A stretch of DNA of 64,000 bases from JAAUUE01 sp943370025 (GCA_943370025.1 CALRPI020000027.1:3767-67766); one strand, 5' to 3'; counted from the first letter of the stretch, positions 33,815 to 42,394 are shown. Notes: generated by a model from the sequence alone, not told the origin. Program-made: numbers and translations.

Positions 33815-34256
33815 AAAAAAATATCCCTGAATTAGCTGAAAAGCCTAGATGAATTATCCGGAAAATCTGATTAAGAAATGGTAGTACTGAAAAATAATCA
33901 TTTTGGTAATGATGTTTAGGAAATAAAGCTTCTCAAACACCATGAAAATACATAGCCACCAAAAAAATAATTATGGTGGTTAATTATTGGTAAAACCAGA
34001 TATCTCTTTAAGGATAGATGCTCTATCTAAAAGACAGTAGAAGTTTTCTTGGTTAGTTATAAAGCCGATGATTCAAGAGAGATATATCGTATTCTGGGGG
34101 TAGGATAATACTGAGTTTTATAGTGTTAAATAAGCGTGAAATAGCTGTCCTCATAATAACTGAGTACGTAAATTTACTATCTCTAGTTTGTAAGGATTCA
34201 ATAAAGTTTAGATGAAGCAATAATAAAGATAAGAACTATAGAACTGATCCCCAATT

Positions 34257-34306
34257 ACCGTAGTTTGAGAGTGGGTGGCTGTAGCCACCCACTCTCAAAC
34301 TACGGT
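34257..34306. repeat. Family-2 hairpin-only copy
   Basis: An almost perfect inverted repeat, ACCGTAGTTTGAGAGTGGG pairing with CCCACTCTCAAACTACGGT, around GGCTGTAGCC. It lacks the left third of the full element. The rest of the 33815-34356 gap shows A/T-rich DNA with no supported gene; it should hold the promoter of paralogue 2. Confidence 0.65.
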
Positions 34307-34356
34307 AAATTGAAAATAGCAAAAAACGATTCTCTATCCATCAATCTTTTTTCTAC

Positions 34357-34545
34357 TTAGGGAAGCCCTATGGAATCAATCCCCATCAGCTTTGCTGTGT
34401 TTTTCCAGCCATAGGTAACCTCAATCAGTTGTTTTCCGCCAATCTCTATCTTGTTCTCCAAGACTGGCTCGCCCCCCAAGGCTGTGTAGAATTTACAAGC
34501 TGGGTTATCTGCCAAAGCCCAGATCAGCAGAGAATCAATGCCCAT
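34357..34545 (-). pseudogene. C-terminal fragment of a GNAT-family acetyltransferase
   Basis: A 62 aa frame reads MGIDSLLIWALADNPACKFY, then TALGGEPVLENKIEIGGKQL and IEVTYGWKNTAKL. N-P-A-x-x-F-Y-x-x-L-G-G-x is the end of the GNAT acetyl-CoA fold (last helix and strands). The motif A/B region that binds acetyl-CoA (Q/R-x-x-G-x-G/A) is missing and no frame upstream supplies it; paralogue 3 follows 48 bases away. It is probably a decayed gene. Confidence 0.7.
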
Positions 34546-34593
34546 TCGTGGTGGCTGGGCGTAAAATCATGAATCAGCTTGGCTAAACTTGGC

Positions 34594-36441
34594 TTAGAGT
34601 ATTCCGCCCAGGCTATTCGCCATAAAGTTACTAGCTAATCCGGCAAAGGAGACCAGAGATTGATCATTGGGTAAAATTCCCTGAGGTAATCCGGCTGCGA
34701 TCGCTCCCACCCCTAGGCTCAGTTGTGAGTCAGGCAGCATTAAGCCTTGGGCAAGTCCTGTTAAATCAACTCCTAGATCATTGGCAATTGGCAAGGGAGT
34801 GGCTGGAGGATTGTTGATCGCTGGGGGATCGGTTATTACGGGAGGTGTAATTACCACTGGTGGAGTAACGACCACAGGAGGAGTGATCACCGGAGGTGTA
34901 ATTACGACTGGTTGAGGAGCCGTGACTACAATGTTCAGGCTGTCACTATTGGGGCTGATGCTATTTAATAATGGGTCTAAGTTGCCTCGACCAATGGGGC
35001 TGATGTTGATAATTAGTCCATTCCCCGCAGTGCTTTGGTTCCAAGCTTGGTAGACAATTCCATTGTTGACAGTGCCAACAAATCCAGCATTAGGTACAAA
35101 TCTAATCCGGTTTTTGCTATCCGCAGAGAGAAGGAATGCTGAGGTGAAGGGGTTGGGCGGATTGTTCTGGAGGTTATATTTAGATATCAATGCTGGAGCT
35201 AGGTCTGACCAGTTTGTGCCATTATCGGTGGAATATTGCCAAGTTCCTCCGGTATTGTTGACCTTGGTAATAGCAATGCCTTGGTCAGGGGCGTTAGCAA
35301 TGGAACTACCAACTAAACTACTAACTAGGCTGCCTTGATTGGTGATGGGGGCAATGTCGTTGGCGATGGTGGGCAATTGGGGGGCGATCGCTGTCAATAG
35401 AGGTTGCGGAGGCGCTGGTAAATTTAGTCTTGTATTACCATCAAGAAGAGCTACTTGCCAAGCACCTTGGTAGATATTTCCGGTGACTGTACTGTCACTA
35501 CCCAGGACGATCGCAGCGGCGGGATTATTGGTGATCAACTGATAATGCCCTCTATTTCTAAAGGACTTCGTCCCCGTGATATCTGTGCCAAATTTATTAT
35601 CTAAGACTTTAATCCCGGTCACATCTTCAGAGCGAAATAGCTCCATGCCGTTAGTTTCATGGTCATAGCCACTAGCCGCCACCAAGTTGCGTTGAAAGGT
35701 AATATTATCGGACTTGCCATCAATAAACACCGACCAGCGCTGGCTACCCAAGGCAAAATTGCCTGTAACATCCGTCCCAATTTTGTTGTCTTCTACCAAG
35801 ACACCTGTAGAGCCAGCCCGAATCACCACCGCTGAAGTTGTATTCCCGGAAATTAAATTATTTCTGACTACAGTGTTGGGGCTGCGATGAATGTAGAGGG
35901 CATGAACCATGTTGGGATCACCCCACCAACTATTGCCTAAGCCCACGGTGCCAGAGATATCTGTGCCAATGTAATTATTTTCAATCACCACCCCACTGGG
36001 ACCACCAGCATCGACACTGTAATTATTGCCATTACCAACCTTGATCCCACTACCTTGGAAGCGATTGATAATAAACCCCTTCGCCACGCTATTGTTGCTG
36101 CCAGTGCGAAAAGTTAAACCATTGGTGAAATCGGCTAGAAAAACATTGTTGATGGTAAAGGCAGGAATTTTGTCGCCCCGGAGTTCGATTGCCGGCTTCC
36201 CATCAGAACCGGGTTGGGTCGTGCCATCAAGATTAATCGGGTCAGTAATCGCCGGGAGAGGAGTCAGCAAGTTAATAGATTGCACACCTCCAGTCCCAAT
36301 ATTAAACACGACGCTATCTGTTCCGGGCGTAGCATTGGCATCAATAATCGCTTGACGCAGAGACCCGGCTCCAGCATCGTTGGTATTGGTTACAGTCAAC
36401 GGAGCTAATCCATTTTGGCTAAGTTGTAATCCTGTAGTCAT
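34594..36441 (-). CDS. Beta-helix module protein without DUF4347 (paralogue 3)
   Basis: A 615 aa protein. Residues about 14-505 are one beta-helix-type module (LTVTNTNDAGAGSLRQAI; RSPNTVVRNNLISGNTTSA; GTWQYSTDNGTNWSDLAPAL) closely similar to the modules of the two other paralogues. A short Pro/Thr/Val linker (TPPVVVTPPVVITPPV) and a C-terminal tail (DLGVDLTGLAQGLMLPDSQL) follow; the tail replaces the RTX end, but a trace of the RTX-adjacent sequence can be read in it. The DUF4347 part is absent: the N-terminus is only about 13 residues (MTTGLQLSQNGLAP). It may have arisen by partial duplication. Confidence 0.75.
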   Translation of the reverse strand: MTTGLQLSQNGLAPLTVTNTNDAGAGSLRQAIIDANATPGTDSVVFNIGTGGVQSINLLTPLPAITDPINLDGTTQPGSDGKPAIELRGDKIPAFTINNVFLADFTNGLTFRTGSNNSVAKGFIINRFQGSGIKVGNGNNYSVDAGGPSGVVIENNYIGTDISGTVGLGNSWWGDPNMVHALYIHRSPNTVVRNNLISGNTTSAVVIRAGSTGVLVEDNKIGTDVTGNFALGSQRWSVFIDGKSDNITFQRNLVAASGYDHETNGMELFRSEDVTGIKVLDNKFGTDITGTKSFRNRGHYQLITNNPAAAIVLGSDSTVTGNIYQGAWQVALLDGNTRLNLPAPPQPLLTAIAPQLPTIANDIAPITNQGSLVSSLVGSSIANAPDQGIAITKVNNTGGTWQYSTDNGTNWSDLAPALISKYNLQNNPPNPFTSAFLLSADSKNRIRFVPNAGFVGTVNNGIVYQAWNQSTAGNGLIINISPIGRGNLDPLLNSISPNSDSLNIVVTAPQPVVITPPVITPPVVVTPPVVITPPVITDPPAINNPPATPLPIANDLGVDLTGLAQGLMLPDSQLSLGVGAIAAGLPQGILPNDQSLVSFAGLASNFMANSLGGIL

Positions 36442-36525
36442 AAGAAAAAATCCTCATAATTAATAAAGCTCCCCTATCTCTAGAGTAAGAGAACTTTATC
36501 AAAATGAAAAAATACTAAGTAATTC

Positions 36526-36793
36526 CACTAGCCTGTGGTAGATGAAATAATCCTAGACTGGTGCCCTACCACCACTATAGGCGAGTAAAACCAAATAGTT
36601 CTACCCGCCTATGGCGGTGAAATAATCCTAGATTAGTACCCTACAGTTCCAACCGTCTGTGGCGGTGAAATAATTCTAGACTAGCACCCTACAGTTCCAA
36701 CCGTCTGTGGCGGTGAAATAATTCTAAACTAGTGTCCTACAGTTCCACCCGCCGAAGGCGGGTGAAATCGTTCTAAACTAGCGCCATAGTTGG
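36526..36793. repeat. 48-bp tandem repeat running into the end of aroF
   Basis: Four clean 48-base units start at 36602, 36650, 36698 and 36746, with a degenerate unit from about 36526. Each has a small hairpin (CCGCC-TAT-GGCGG, CCGTC-TGT-GGCGG or CCGCCGAAGGCGG), then GTGAAATAATTCTA and CCCTACAGTTC. The last unit overlaps the final codons and stop of the DAHP synthase gene (36773). The hairpin sequences vary yet stay paired. Confidence 0.8.
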
Positions 36794-37840
36794 TTGTGGG
36801 ATATCCCAGCGCCCTACCGCTCTGCCAATTACGCCTAATTCACCCATGAGTCGATCAAACTTCTCTGGATTCAGAGATTGAGGTCCATCCGAAAGAGCCT
36901 TGGCAGGATTGGGGTGAACTTCGATCATCAGGGAATCTGTGCCTGCTGCGATCGAAGCCAGAGCCATTGCGGGAACGTACTCCCACTTGCCAGTCCCGTG
37001 GCTGGGATCCATCATGATCGGTAGGTGAGTCAAGAGGCGCAACACCGGGATACAAGCCAAGTCTAGTGTGTTGCGGGCATACTGGCGATCGAAGGTGCGG
37101 ATACCCCGTTCACAGAGAATCACATTCGGATTTCCCGCCGCCAAAACATATTCCGCCGCCATCAACCAATCTTCAATGGTGGCAGCCATGCCCCGCTTCA
37201 GCAATACTGGCTTATCCTGCGCCCCCACCTTCTTCAACAGGGAGAAATTCTGCATATTTCTTGCCCCCACCTGCACCACATCGGCAACTTCCACGATTTT
37301 GTCTAGGTCTGCTGCATCCATGACTTCGGTGATAATCCCCAACCCTGTGGCTGCCCGCGCTGCTGCCAATAGGTCTAAGGCACTCTCCCCATGACCTTGA
37401 AAAGCATAGGGAGAAGTTCTAGGCTTATAAGCCCCTCCCCGGAGGAACTGCGCCCCAGCAGCTTTGACTCGCTTGGCAGTTTCAATGATCATTTCTTCAT
37501 TTTCTACAGAGCAAGGACCCGCTACTACCGAGATGGGGTGATGCTTGCCGATCGCTACTTTCCCGTTGGGAGTGTCAATCCAGACCTCGCTATACTCTCC
37601 ATTCCGATACTCCAAGGACGCTTTCTTAAAGGGTTGCTCCACGCGCAGGACTTGCTCTACCCAGGGGCTAAATTCCTTTAACTGCATATTGTCTAGTTCG
37701 GCAGTATCCCCAACTAGACCAATCACCGTCTTGTGCTTGCCGACAATTTTTTCTGGGCTGACCCCAAAAGTAGTAGATAATTCATGGCAAACTCTTTCCA
37801 ACTCAGCTTCGGGAGTCCCGACACGCATGACAACAATCAT
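36773..37840 (-). CDS. aroF: 3-deoxy-7-phosphoheptulonate (DAHP) synthase, type I-beta
   Basis: The enzyme condenses phosphoenolpyruvate and erythrose 4-phosphate, the first step of the shikimate pathway. The 355 aa product has an N-terminal ferredoxin-like/ACT-like regulatory domain of about 75 residues (MIVVMRVGTPEAELERVCHE) and a TIM-barrel core with VVAGPCSVENEEMI, RGGAYKPRTSPYAFQG, QVGARNMQNFSLL and PIMMDPSHGTGKWEYV. This layout matches Thermotoga-type DAHP synthases, where the N-terminal domain mediates feedback inhibition by aromatic amino acids. The symbol aroF is by convention for this subtype. The 3' end is embedded in a tandem repeat. Confidence 0.95.
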   Translation of the reverse strand: MIVVMRVGTPEAELERVCHELSTTFGVSPEKIVGKHKTVIGLVGDTAELDNMQLKEFSPWVEQVLRVEQPFKKASLEYRNGEYSEVWIDTPNGKVAIGKHHPISVVAGPCSVENEEMIIETAKRVKAAGAQFLRGGAYKPRTSPYAFQGHGESALDLLAAARAATGLGIITEVMDAADLDKIVEVADVVQVGARNMQNFSLLKKVGAQDKPVLLKRGMAATIEDWLMAAEYVLAAGNPNVILCERGIRTFDRQYARNTLDLACIPVLRLLTHLPIMMDPSHGTGKWEYVPAMALASIAAGTDSLMIEVHPNPAKALSDGPQSLNPEKFDRLMGELGVIGRAVGRWDIPQPTMALV

Positions 37841-37995
37841 GATTTTAATCCTTAAATAAAAATATCTGGTAAATGTTCTGGTACTGCTAAGACAGTGATT
37901 TCCCCCGCAATGGAAGAAAAATCTTTACTTCTTTCGCACTACTATTGATACCTAATTATTCACGAACCTAGAACTAATTCTCAATTCCTCTAGGA

Positions 37996-38565
37996 TTACT
38001 TCAGACTTTTCTGCCTTGCTTCTTGCCAAGCTCCGACTAAACGCTGGAAATTGATGGTAAATTCACTCCATCCCACCAAACTGCCGACAGATTCTTCATC
38101 CCAAGAAGCAGAAATCACCCCATAGCTCAACCCCAATACTCCTAAGCCAAACCAGCCCATACTGACTAGCAGGACGGCAGTATTTGGTAACTCAAAGATG
38201 TCATTGATCACGATGTAGTAACTACCCACAAACGTCATTACCCCAAATAAGATGGGAACTCCCGATAGCAGCGCCATTCTGCGGATCATCCGGCTACTCA
38301 CCACTTCAGGAATAGCAAGGTCTTCTCTAGTAGGCTTAGCGACCTTATTCCGACTGCCCTCAGCTTTAGCAGTAGATTTCTCCGGCTTCTGCTTTGGGGA
38401 TTTGCCTTGGGCGGATGGCGATGATTTAGAAGGCGAAGATTTCTTTGCGGTAGAACCTTGGGCTGGCTTACTAGAATCACTTGCCCCAGAAGCAGCAGCA
38501 CTTTCAGGCTTAGGTTTCTTCTTGCGGGGTTCAAAAGGTAAGCGTTCTGGGGATGCATCGGGCAT
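37996..38565 (-). CDS. PAM68-like photosystem II assembly protein (DUF3464)
   Basis: A 189 aa protein. Residues 1-85 are Lys/Ser/Pro-rich and disordered. Then IPEVVSSRMIRRMALLSGVP leads into two membrane helices (VPILFGVMTFVGSYYIVI; TAVLLVSMGWFGLGVLGLSY) and the conserved GVISASWDEESVGSLVGW. PAM68 (Sll0933 in Synechocystis) helps assembly of CP47 and chlorophyll insertion, and is associated with ribosomes. The gene lies 31 bases downstream of rpsO on the same strand, an order I recall as conserved in cyanobacteria. It is a thylakoid membrane protein. Confidence 0.88.
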   Translation of the reverse strand: MPDASPERLPFEPRKKKPKPESAAASGASDSSKPAQGSTAKKSSPSKSSPSAQGKSPKQKPEKSTAKAEGSRNKVAKPTREDLAIPEVVSSRMIRRMALLSGVPILFGVMTFVGSYYIVINDIFELPNTAVLLVSMGWFGLGVLGLSYGVISASWDEESVGSLVGWSEFTINFQRLVGAWQEARQKSLK

Positions 38566-38596
38566 AGGTATATCCTCTAGTCTGTTAGTTGCTAGT

Positions 38597-38866
38597 TTAA
38601 CCGCGAATGCCTAGGCGTTGGATCAGGGCTGTGTACTTGCTGGCATCCTTGCTTTGGATGTAGCTCAATAGCCGTTTGCGGCGACCAATCATCTGCATCA
38701 AACCCCGGCGGGAAGCGTAATCTTTTTTGTTGGTTCTCAGGTGCAAGCTGAGGCGGCTAATTTTCTCAGAAAGAATTGCTACTTGAACTTCGGGAGATCC
38801 GGTATCGGTTTCGTGAACTCGATAGTTCTCCATGATTGCTTGCTTGTTTTCTTGGGTCAGACTCAT
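38597..38866 (-). CDS. rpsO: 30S ribosomal protein S15
   Basis: An 89 aa protein of standard length. MSLTQENKQAIMENYRVHET, then TGSPEVQVAILSEKISRL and GLMQMIGRRKRLLSYIQSKD are S15 signatures for 16S rRNA binding. It is cotranscribed with the PAM68-like gene downstream. The leader region (38867-38972) has no gene. Confidence 0.98.
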   Translation of the reverse strand: MSLTQENKQAIMENYRVHETDTGSPEVQVAILSEKISRLSLHLRTNKKDYASRRGLMQMIGRRKRLLSYIQSKDASKYTALIQRLGIRG

Positions 38867-38972
38867 AGGTTTAATTCTATTATTTGAGGTTATTGACGGT
38901 TAGTTCTTTTGTATAGACAGTCTTTAATCATATACTAAGGGGCTGGGAAATGGAAATAGGAGATTTTCTGAT

Positions 38973-39317
38973 TTATTGACCCGTGACATTGCTATGATCG
39001 CCATCTATTTCTCGCTGCAACTCGGTAACTGCATCCAGAACTTCCATGAATTTCTCTCCAAACTCAGTCAGCTTGTATTCAACCCGTGGCGGGACTTCTG
39101 GATAACTAACTTTCTCCAAAATACCAAAGCCAACCATCTTTCTTAGGCAATCACTTTGGACTTTGGTGGTGAGTCCATGAATAGATTTTGTCATGGCACC
39201 GGGTCGATCGACCCCCTGAGAAATTAGCGTCAAAATTCGGATTGACCACTTACAGCCAACAACATACTCCACCATTGCGGCAGCAGAAGTGCCGTTTTTT
39301 GATTGTTTTTCGTTCAT
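38973..39317 (-). CDS. HxlR-family transcriptional regulator (next to SDR gene)
   Basis: A 114 aa winged-helix protein. VVGCKWSIRILTLISQGVDR, then STKVQ-like region TTKVQSDCLRKMVGFGILEK and the wing YPEVPPRVEYKLTEFGEKF fit HxlR. A Cys (VVGCKW) sits where the family usually has GG-KW. It is transcribed away from the SDR gene at 39524, so it probably regulates that gene and itself from the shared intergenic region. The effector is unknown. Confidence 0.85.
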   Translation of the reverse strand: MNEKQSKNGTSAAAMVEYVVGCKWSIRILTLISQGVDRPGAMTKSIHGLTTKVQSDCLRKMVGFGILEKVSYPEVPPRVEYKLTEFGEKFMEVLDAVTELQREIDGDHSNVTGQ

Positions 39318-39337
39318 AAGCTCAGGATTTTGGGGTC

Positions 39338-39445
39338 AGAAGTTCCTCGCAGCGCGAGGGAATTCCTGACTTTTTTAGCACTAATAATTTTTGCCTAGGC
39401 ATTGTCTTAATTGCTACCAAAAAGTGCCTACTCCACCAGTTGGTG
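39338..39445. promoter_or_regulatory. Palindromes between divergent HxlR and SDR genes
   Basis: The perfect palindromes TGCCTAGGCA (39392-39401) and CACCAGTTGGTG (39434-39445) are candidate regulator sites. Closer to the HxlR start an imperfect hairpin pairs GTCAGAAGTTCCTCGC with GCGAGGGAATTCCTGAC; it resembles the dispersed repeats. The assignment is by context only. Confidence 0.4.
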
Positions 39446-39523
39446 CATACTTTCGCATCCAGTTGAGGTTGATTAAGATACTTGCCATGAACTTGAATCT
39501 AAAACCTCAATCGGAAAACCCTC

Positions 39524-40300
39524 ATGTATAAAGAATTTAGACATCAGCAAGCATTGATTATTGGTGGCAGTAGTGGCATTGGCAAGGCAATTGCCGAAGT
39601 TCTTTTGACTCATGGCGCAACTGTAACTATTGTGGGGCGAAATGCTGACAAACTCCAGTCCGCAGAATCTTCTCTTAAACAGTTGGGCGATGTTCAGATA
39701 TGGCACGCAGATATTAGCGATCGCCAAAGCACCTCTCAATTGGGGGAACGGATCGCGACTGAATTATCTGGAGTGCATTATTTGGTGAATGCGGCGGGAA
39801 TTTTTCTACCCAAATCATTTCTTGACCACTCAGAGGCAGATTACGATCGCTACCTCAATATCAATCGGGGCATCTTTTTTGCGACCCAACAAGTAGTGAA
39901 AAATATGGTGCAGTGTGGGCAGGGTGGTGCGGTCGTGAATATTGGCTCCATGTGGGCGCATCAGGCGGTCTTAGCTACACCATCCTCAGCCTACTCCATG
40001 GCTAAAGCTGGATTGCACTCTCTGACGCAACATTTAGCGATGGAACTTGCTCAATACCAAATTCGGGTTAATGCTGTTGCTCCTGCGGTGGTGGAAACTC
40101 CTATCTATGGAGCTTTTATCAAGCCAGAAGAAATTCACTCGACACTACAGGGATTTAATAGTTTTCATCCCTTGGGGCGAGTCGGTCTTCCTAATGATGT
40201 GGCTGAGGCTGGGATGTTCTTACTTTCCGATCGAGCTTCTTGGGTCACTGGAGCTACATGGAACGTAGATGGTGGAGTTATGGCTGGACGCAATAGTTAA
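39524..40300 (+). CDS. SDR-family oxidoreductase
   Basis: A 258 aa short-chain dehydrogenase/reductase. NAD(P)-binding is in LIIGGSSGIGKAIAEVLL (TGxxxGxG type), with the following basic residue in TIVGRNADKL favouring NADP. The active-site Ser lies in VNIGSMWAHQ and the YxxxK pair in SAYSMAKAGLHS; Asn in LVNAAGIF completes the set. The end WVTGATWNVDGGVMAG is typical of classical SDRs. The substrate cannot be told. It is divergently transcribed from an HxlR regulator, as often seen for quinone- or electrophile-responsive oxidoreductases. Confidence 0.9.
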   Translation: MYKEFRHQQALIIGGSSGIGKAIAEVLLTHGATVTIVGRNADKLQSAESSLKQLGDVQIWHADISDRQSTSQLGERIATELSGVHYLVNAAGIFLPKSFLDHSEADYDRYLNINRGIFFATQQVVKNMVQCGQGGAVVNIGSMWAHQAVLATPSSAYSMAKAGLHSLTQHLAMELAQYQIRVNAVAPAVVETPIYGAFIKPEEIHSTLQGFNSFHPLGRVGLPNDVAEAGMFLLSDRASWVTGATWNVDGGVMAGRNS

Positions 40301-40456
40301 TTTCTCCTCAACAAATCATCCAATTCTTATGCAAATTCCCTTCTTTGTGGGGAATTTGCAGTTTAAAGGTGCGCCTCCTGATGACTATTTAGGATGACGA
40401 TCGATTAGAATGGTTGAGAAAATATTTAGTCTAGAAGTTTTATCTCAGCCACAATT

Positions 40457-40861
40457 ATGCCTAAAGTCGCTCTTACCGATAAGGAAAAAGCTAAACGCAA
40501 AAAAGTATTTATCACTGTTTTGACGATCGTCGGGGGCATCTCCTTCTTGGCTTCTACTAGTTATGGCATGGTGGAGATTATGCGGAAAGGCATGGAAACA
40601 CCAGTGCAAACTGCCCCTACTGACCCAGCCGCCACCAAAAATGCCGAACTTCTAGCCAGAGCTAAGGGCTATGAAACCGTACTTCTGCGGGAACCAAATA
40701 ATCTGGTGGCATTGGAAGGATTAGCCATGGCAAAAATCGAACTAAATGATGCTCAAGGGGCGATCGCTCCCCTAGAAAAACTGGTGCAACTCAGTCCCCA
40801 AAACCCCAACTACAAGGCAGCCCTAGAACAAGTAAAAAAGGGCGCGGCTCAGCCTAAATAG
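40457..40861 (+). CDS. Membrane-anchored TPR-like protein
   Basis: A 134 aa protein: basic N-terminus (MPKVALTDKEKAKRKKVFIT), one membrane helix (VFITVLTIVGGISFLAST), and about 1.5 TPR units in residues 60-125 (ELLARAKGYETVLLREPNNL; ALEGLAMAKIELNDAQGAI; LEKLVQLSPQNPNYKAALE). TPR motifs mediate protein contacts; the domain probably faces the periplasm or lumen. The peptidase gene follows about 110 bases downstream on the same strand with a hairpin between (40880-40912). No specific function is assigned. Confidence 0.75.
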   Translation: MPKVALTDKEKAKRKKVFITVLTIVGGISFLASTSYGMVEIMRKGMETPVQTAPTDPAATKNAELLARAKGYETVLLREPNNLVALEGLAMAKIELNDAQGAIAPLEKLVQLSPQNPNYKAALEQVKKGAAQPK

Positions 40862-40879
40862 CCACTGATAGGGAATTTG

Positions 40880-40912
40880 AGAATGGCTCCCCCAGAGGGG
40901 CGCCATTCTCAA
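40880..40912 (+). terminator. Hairpin between TPR and VanY-type genes
   Basis: GAGAATGGCtcCCCC and GGGGcGCCATTCTC form a strong stem. No T-run follows, so it may be an attenuator or repeat rather than a true terminator. Confidence 0.4.
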
Positions 40913-40972
40913 GACATAATTAGGATTGCGATAGAAGAAAATCAAAGAATTAGAGTAAGGCAAAGGTATTGC

Positions 40973-41878
40973 ATGGCGAATAAAGCAAGCAAAGTAGTGA
41001 AATCTTCTAAATCTCCTATGTCGATCGCTGGAGATATTCCTGAAGCAGTTCGAGATCAGCCAACAACCGACTCTAACAGTTGGTGGAAACTATTGCTGAT
41101 TGCCGCTGCTGGCTTGGGCTTTGGCGGATTGTTGATGATTGGGACGATCATTGTGGCAAATTTCCAACCCCCTGTGGCTGATGGTACGAATTCTGCTACC
41201 CCAAATAATTCCTCCGTGGCTACTTCCTCGATCGCTGGCAACTCGCAGTCCCCTAGCACTAACAACTCTCCTGATGCCCTCAACCCCTCTCCAGATAATC
41301 TTTTAGGCCATTACCCCTACTCAGAAGCTCCTGCGACAGAACTACAACCCTTAGCTAGTGAACCAAAAATTCAACTGCGCCGCTCCGCTGCCGAAAGTTT
41401 TGATGCCATGGTGCAGGCAGCAAAAGCCCAAGGCATATCCCTAATGCCCCTATCCGGGTTTCGATCGGTCAGTGATCAGAAATACCTATTTTTTGATATC
41501 AAAGCCGAACGGGGGCAAGTAGCCACCAAGCGGGCAGAGGTTAGTGCGCCTCCGGGCTATAGTGAACACCATACGGGTTATGCGATCGATGTGGGAGATG
41601 GCAAAGTTCCTGCCACCAACCTAAATACAGATTTTGAAAAAACCGAAGCCTTCCAGTGGCTCCAACAAAATGCGGCTCGCTTTAGCTTTGAAATGTCTTT
41701 CACCCCCAACAATGCCCAAGGGGTAAGCTATGAACCTTGGCATTGGCGATTTGTGGGAGATATCAAGAGCTTAGAAACCTTCTACAAAACCCGGCAAAAT
41801 TCAGGGGGGCGATCGGTCAATAGCCCCGGCAGTTCCCCCACCAACCCATCCTCTAGCTCACCAAAAAACAGCCCCTAG
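40973..41878 (+). CDS. D-alanyl-D-alanine carboxypeptidase, VanY/M15B type
   Basis: A 301 aa zinc peptidase that trims D-Ala from peptidoglycan peptides. One membrane helix lies at about 42-68 (LLLIAAAGLGFGGLLMIGTI), then a Ser/Asn-rich linker and the catalytic domain (about 120-270). Zinc ligands are in GYSEHHTGYAIDVGDG (SxHxxGxAxD) and EPWHWRFVGD (ExxHxx). The start at 40973 (MANKASKVVKSSK) has AAGG upstream; the longer frame from 40877 runs through the hairpin. It is a periplasm-facing, membrane-anchored enzyme. Confidence 0.9.
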   Translation: MANKASKVVKSSKSPMSIAGDIPEAVRDQPTTDSNSWWKLLLIAAAGLGFGGLLMIGTIIVANFQPPVADGTNSATPNNSSVATSSIAGNSQSPSTNNSPDALNPSPDNLLGHYPYSEAPATELQPLASEPKIQLRRSAAESFDAMVQAAKAQGISLMPLSGFRSVSDQKYLFFDIKAERGQVATKRAEVSAPPGYSEHHTGYAIDVGDGKVPATNLNTDFEKTEAFQWLQQNAARFSFEMSFTPNNAQGVSYEPWHWRFVGDIKSLETFYKTRQNSGGRSVNSPGSSPTNPSSSSPKNSP

Positions 41879-41991
41879 AAAGAACCTAGGAGTTACAAAG
41901 ATTTTATTAGCCTATGGTAGGAGCGTAAGGCTTTGTGCTCTTATCCTTCTACCGCCATAGACCACAGTCTTATGCCTAATAATAAATAAAA

Positions 41992-42064
41992 CGAGCGCGG
42001 AGGGATTCGAACCCCCGACCCTCAGGACCGGAACCTGATGCTCTATCCACTGAGCTACGCGCCC
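41992..42064 (-). tRNA. tRNA-Arg (anticodon CCG)
   Basis: On the minus strand the acceptor stem GGGCGCG pairs with CGCGCTC. The D arm is GCTC-AGTGGATA-GAGC. The anticodon stem TCAGG/CCTGA encloses the loop TTCCGGT with anticodon CCG. The T loop is TTCGAAT with stem GGGGG/CCCTC. The discriminator is G and CCA is not encoded. It reads CGG codons. Confidence 0.97.
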
Positions 42065-42258
42065 TCAAACTCTTATCTTTAGGTTATTTTGAACTCAAGT
42101 TGATCTTTGGTGTTGATGCTAATGAATTCTATAATTCTAAACTTAAGTTTAAGTCTGTACTACTAAGCACAACTTATTAATCATAGCTTGAATTAGCATG
42201 TATCAACACATTTCCCTCTGAAAACTTTTCGGCATTCTCATCCCCTCCGCTCAAATTT

Positions 42259-42361
42259 ACACCAGTTTTGAGAGTGGGTGGCTGTAGCCACCCACTCTCA
42301 AAACTCAACATTGATAGGATTTTCATGTGTGGTGTGTCTCATTTGAATGCAAAGTGTTGTA
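42259..42361. repeat. Family-2 short repeat
   Basis: The left end ACACCAGTTTTGAGAGTGGG starts the hairpin, with tip TGGCTGTAGCCA. The right part carries AACATTGATAGGATTTTC, GTGTGTCTCATTTGAATGC and the end AAAGTGTTGTA. It is in the same orientation as the 25417 copy. The small frame across it is an artefact. Confidence 0.7.
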
Positions 42362-42394
42362 TCGGAGGCAATGGAGAAACCCCATCGGCTAGAC

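Noticed and set aside
36526..36793. Possible CRISPR array
   Set aside because: The units are directly adjacent 48-mers without variable spacers, and no cas gene is nearby.
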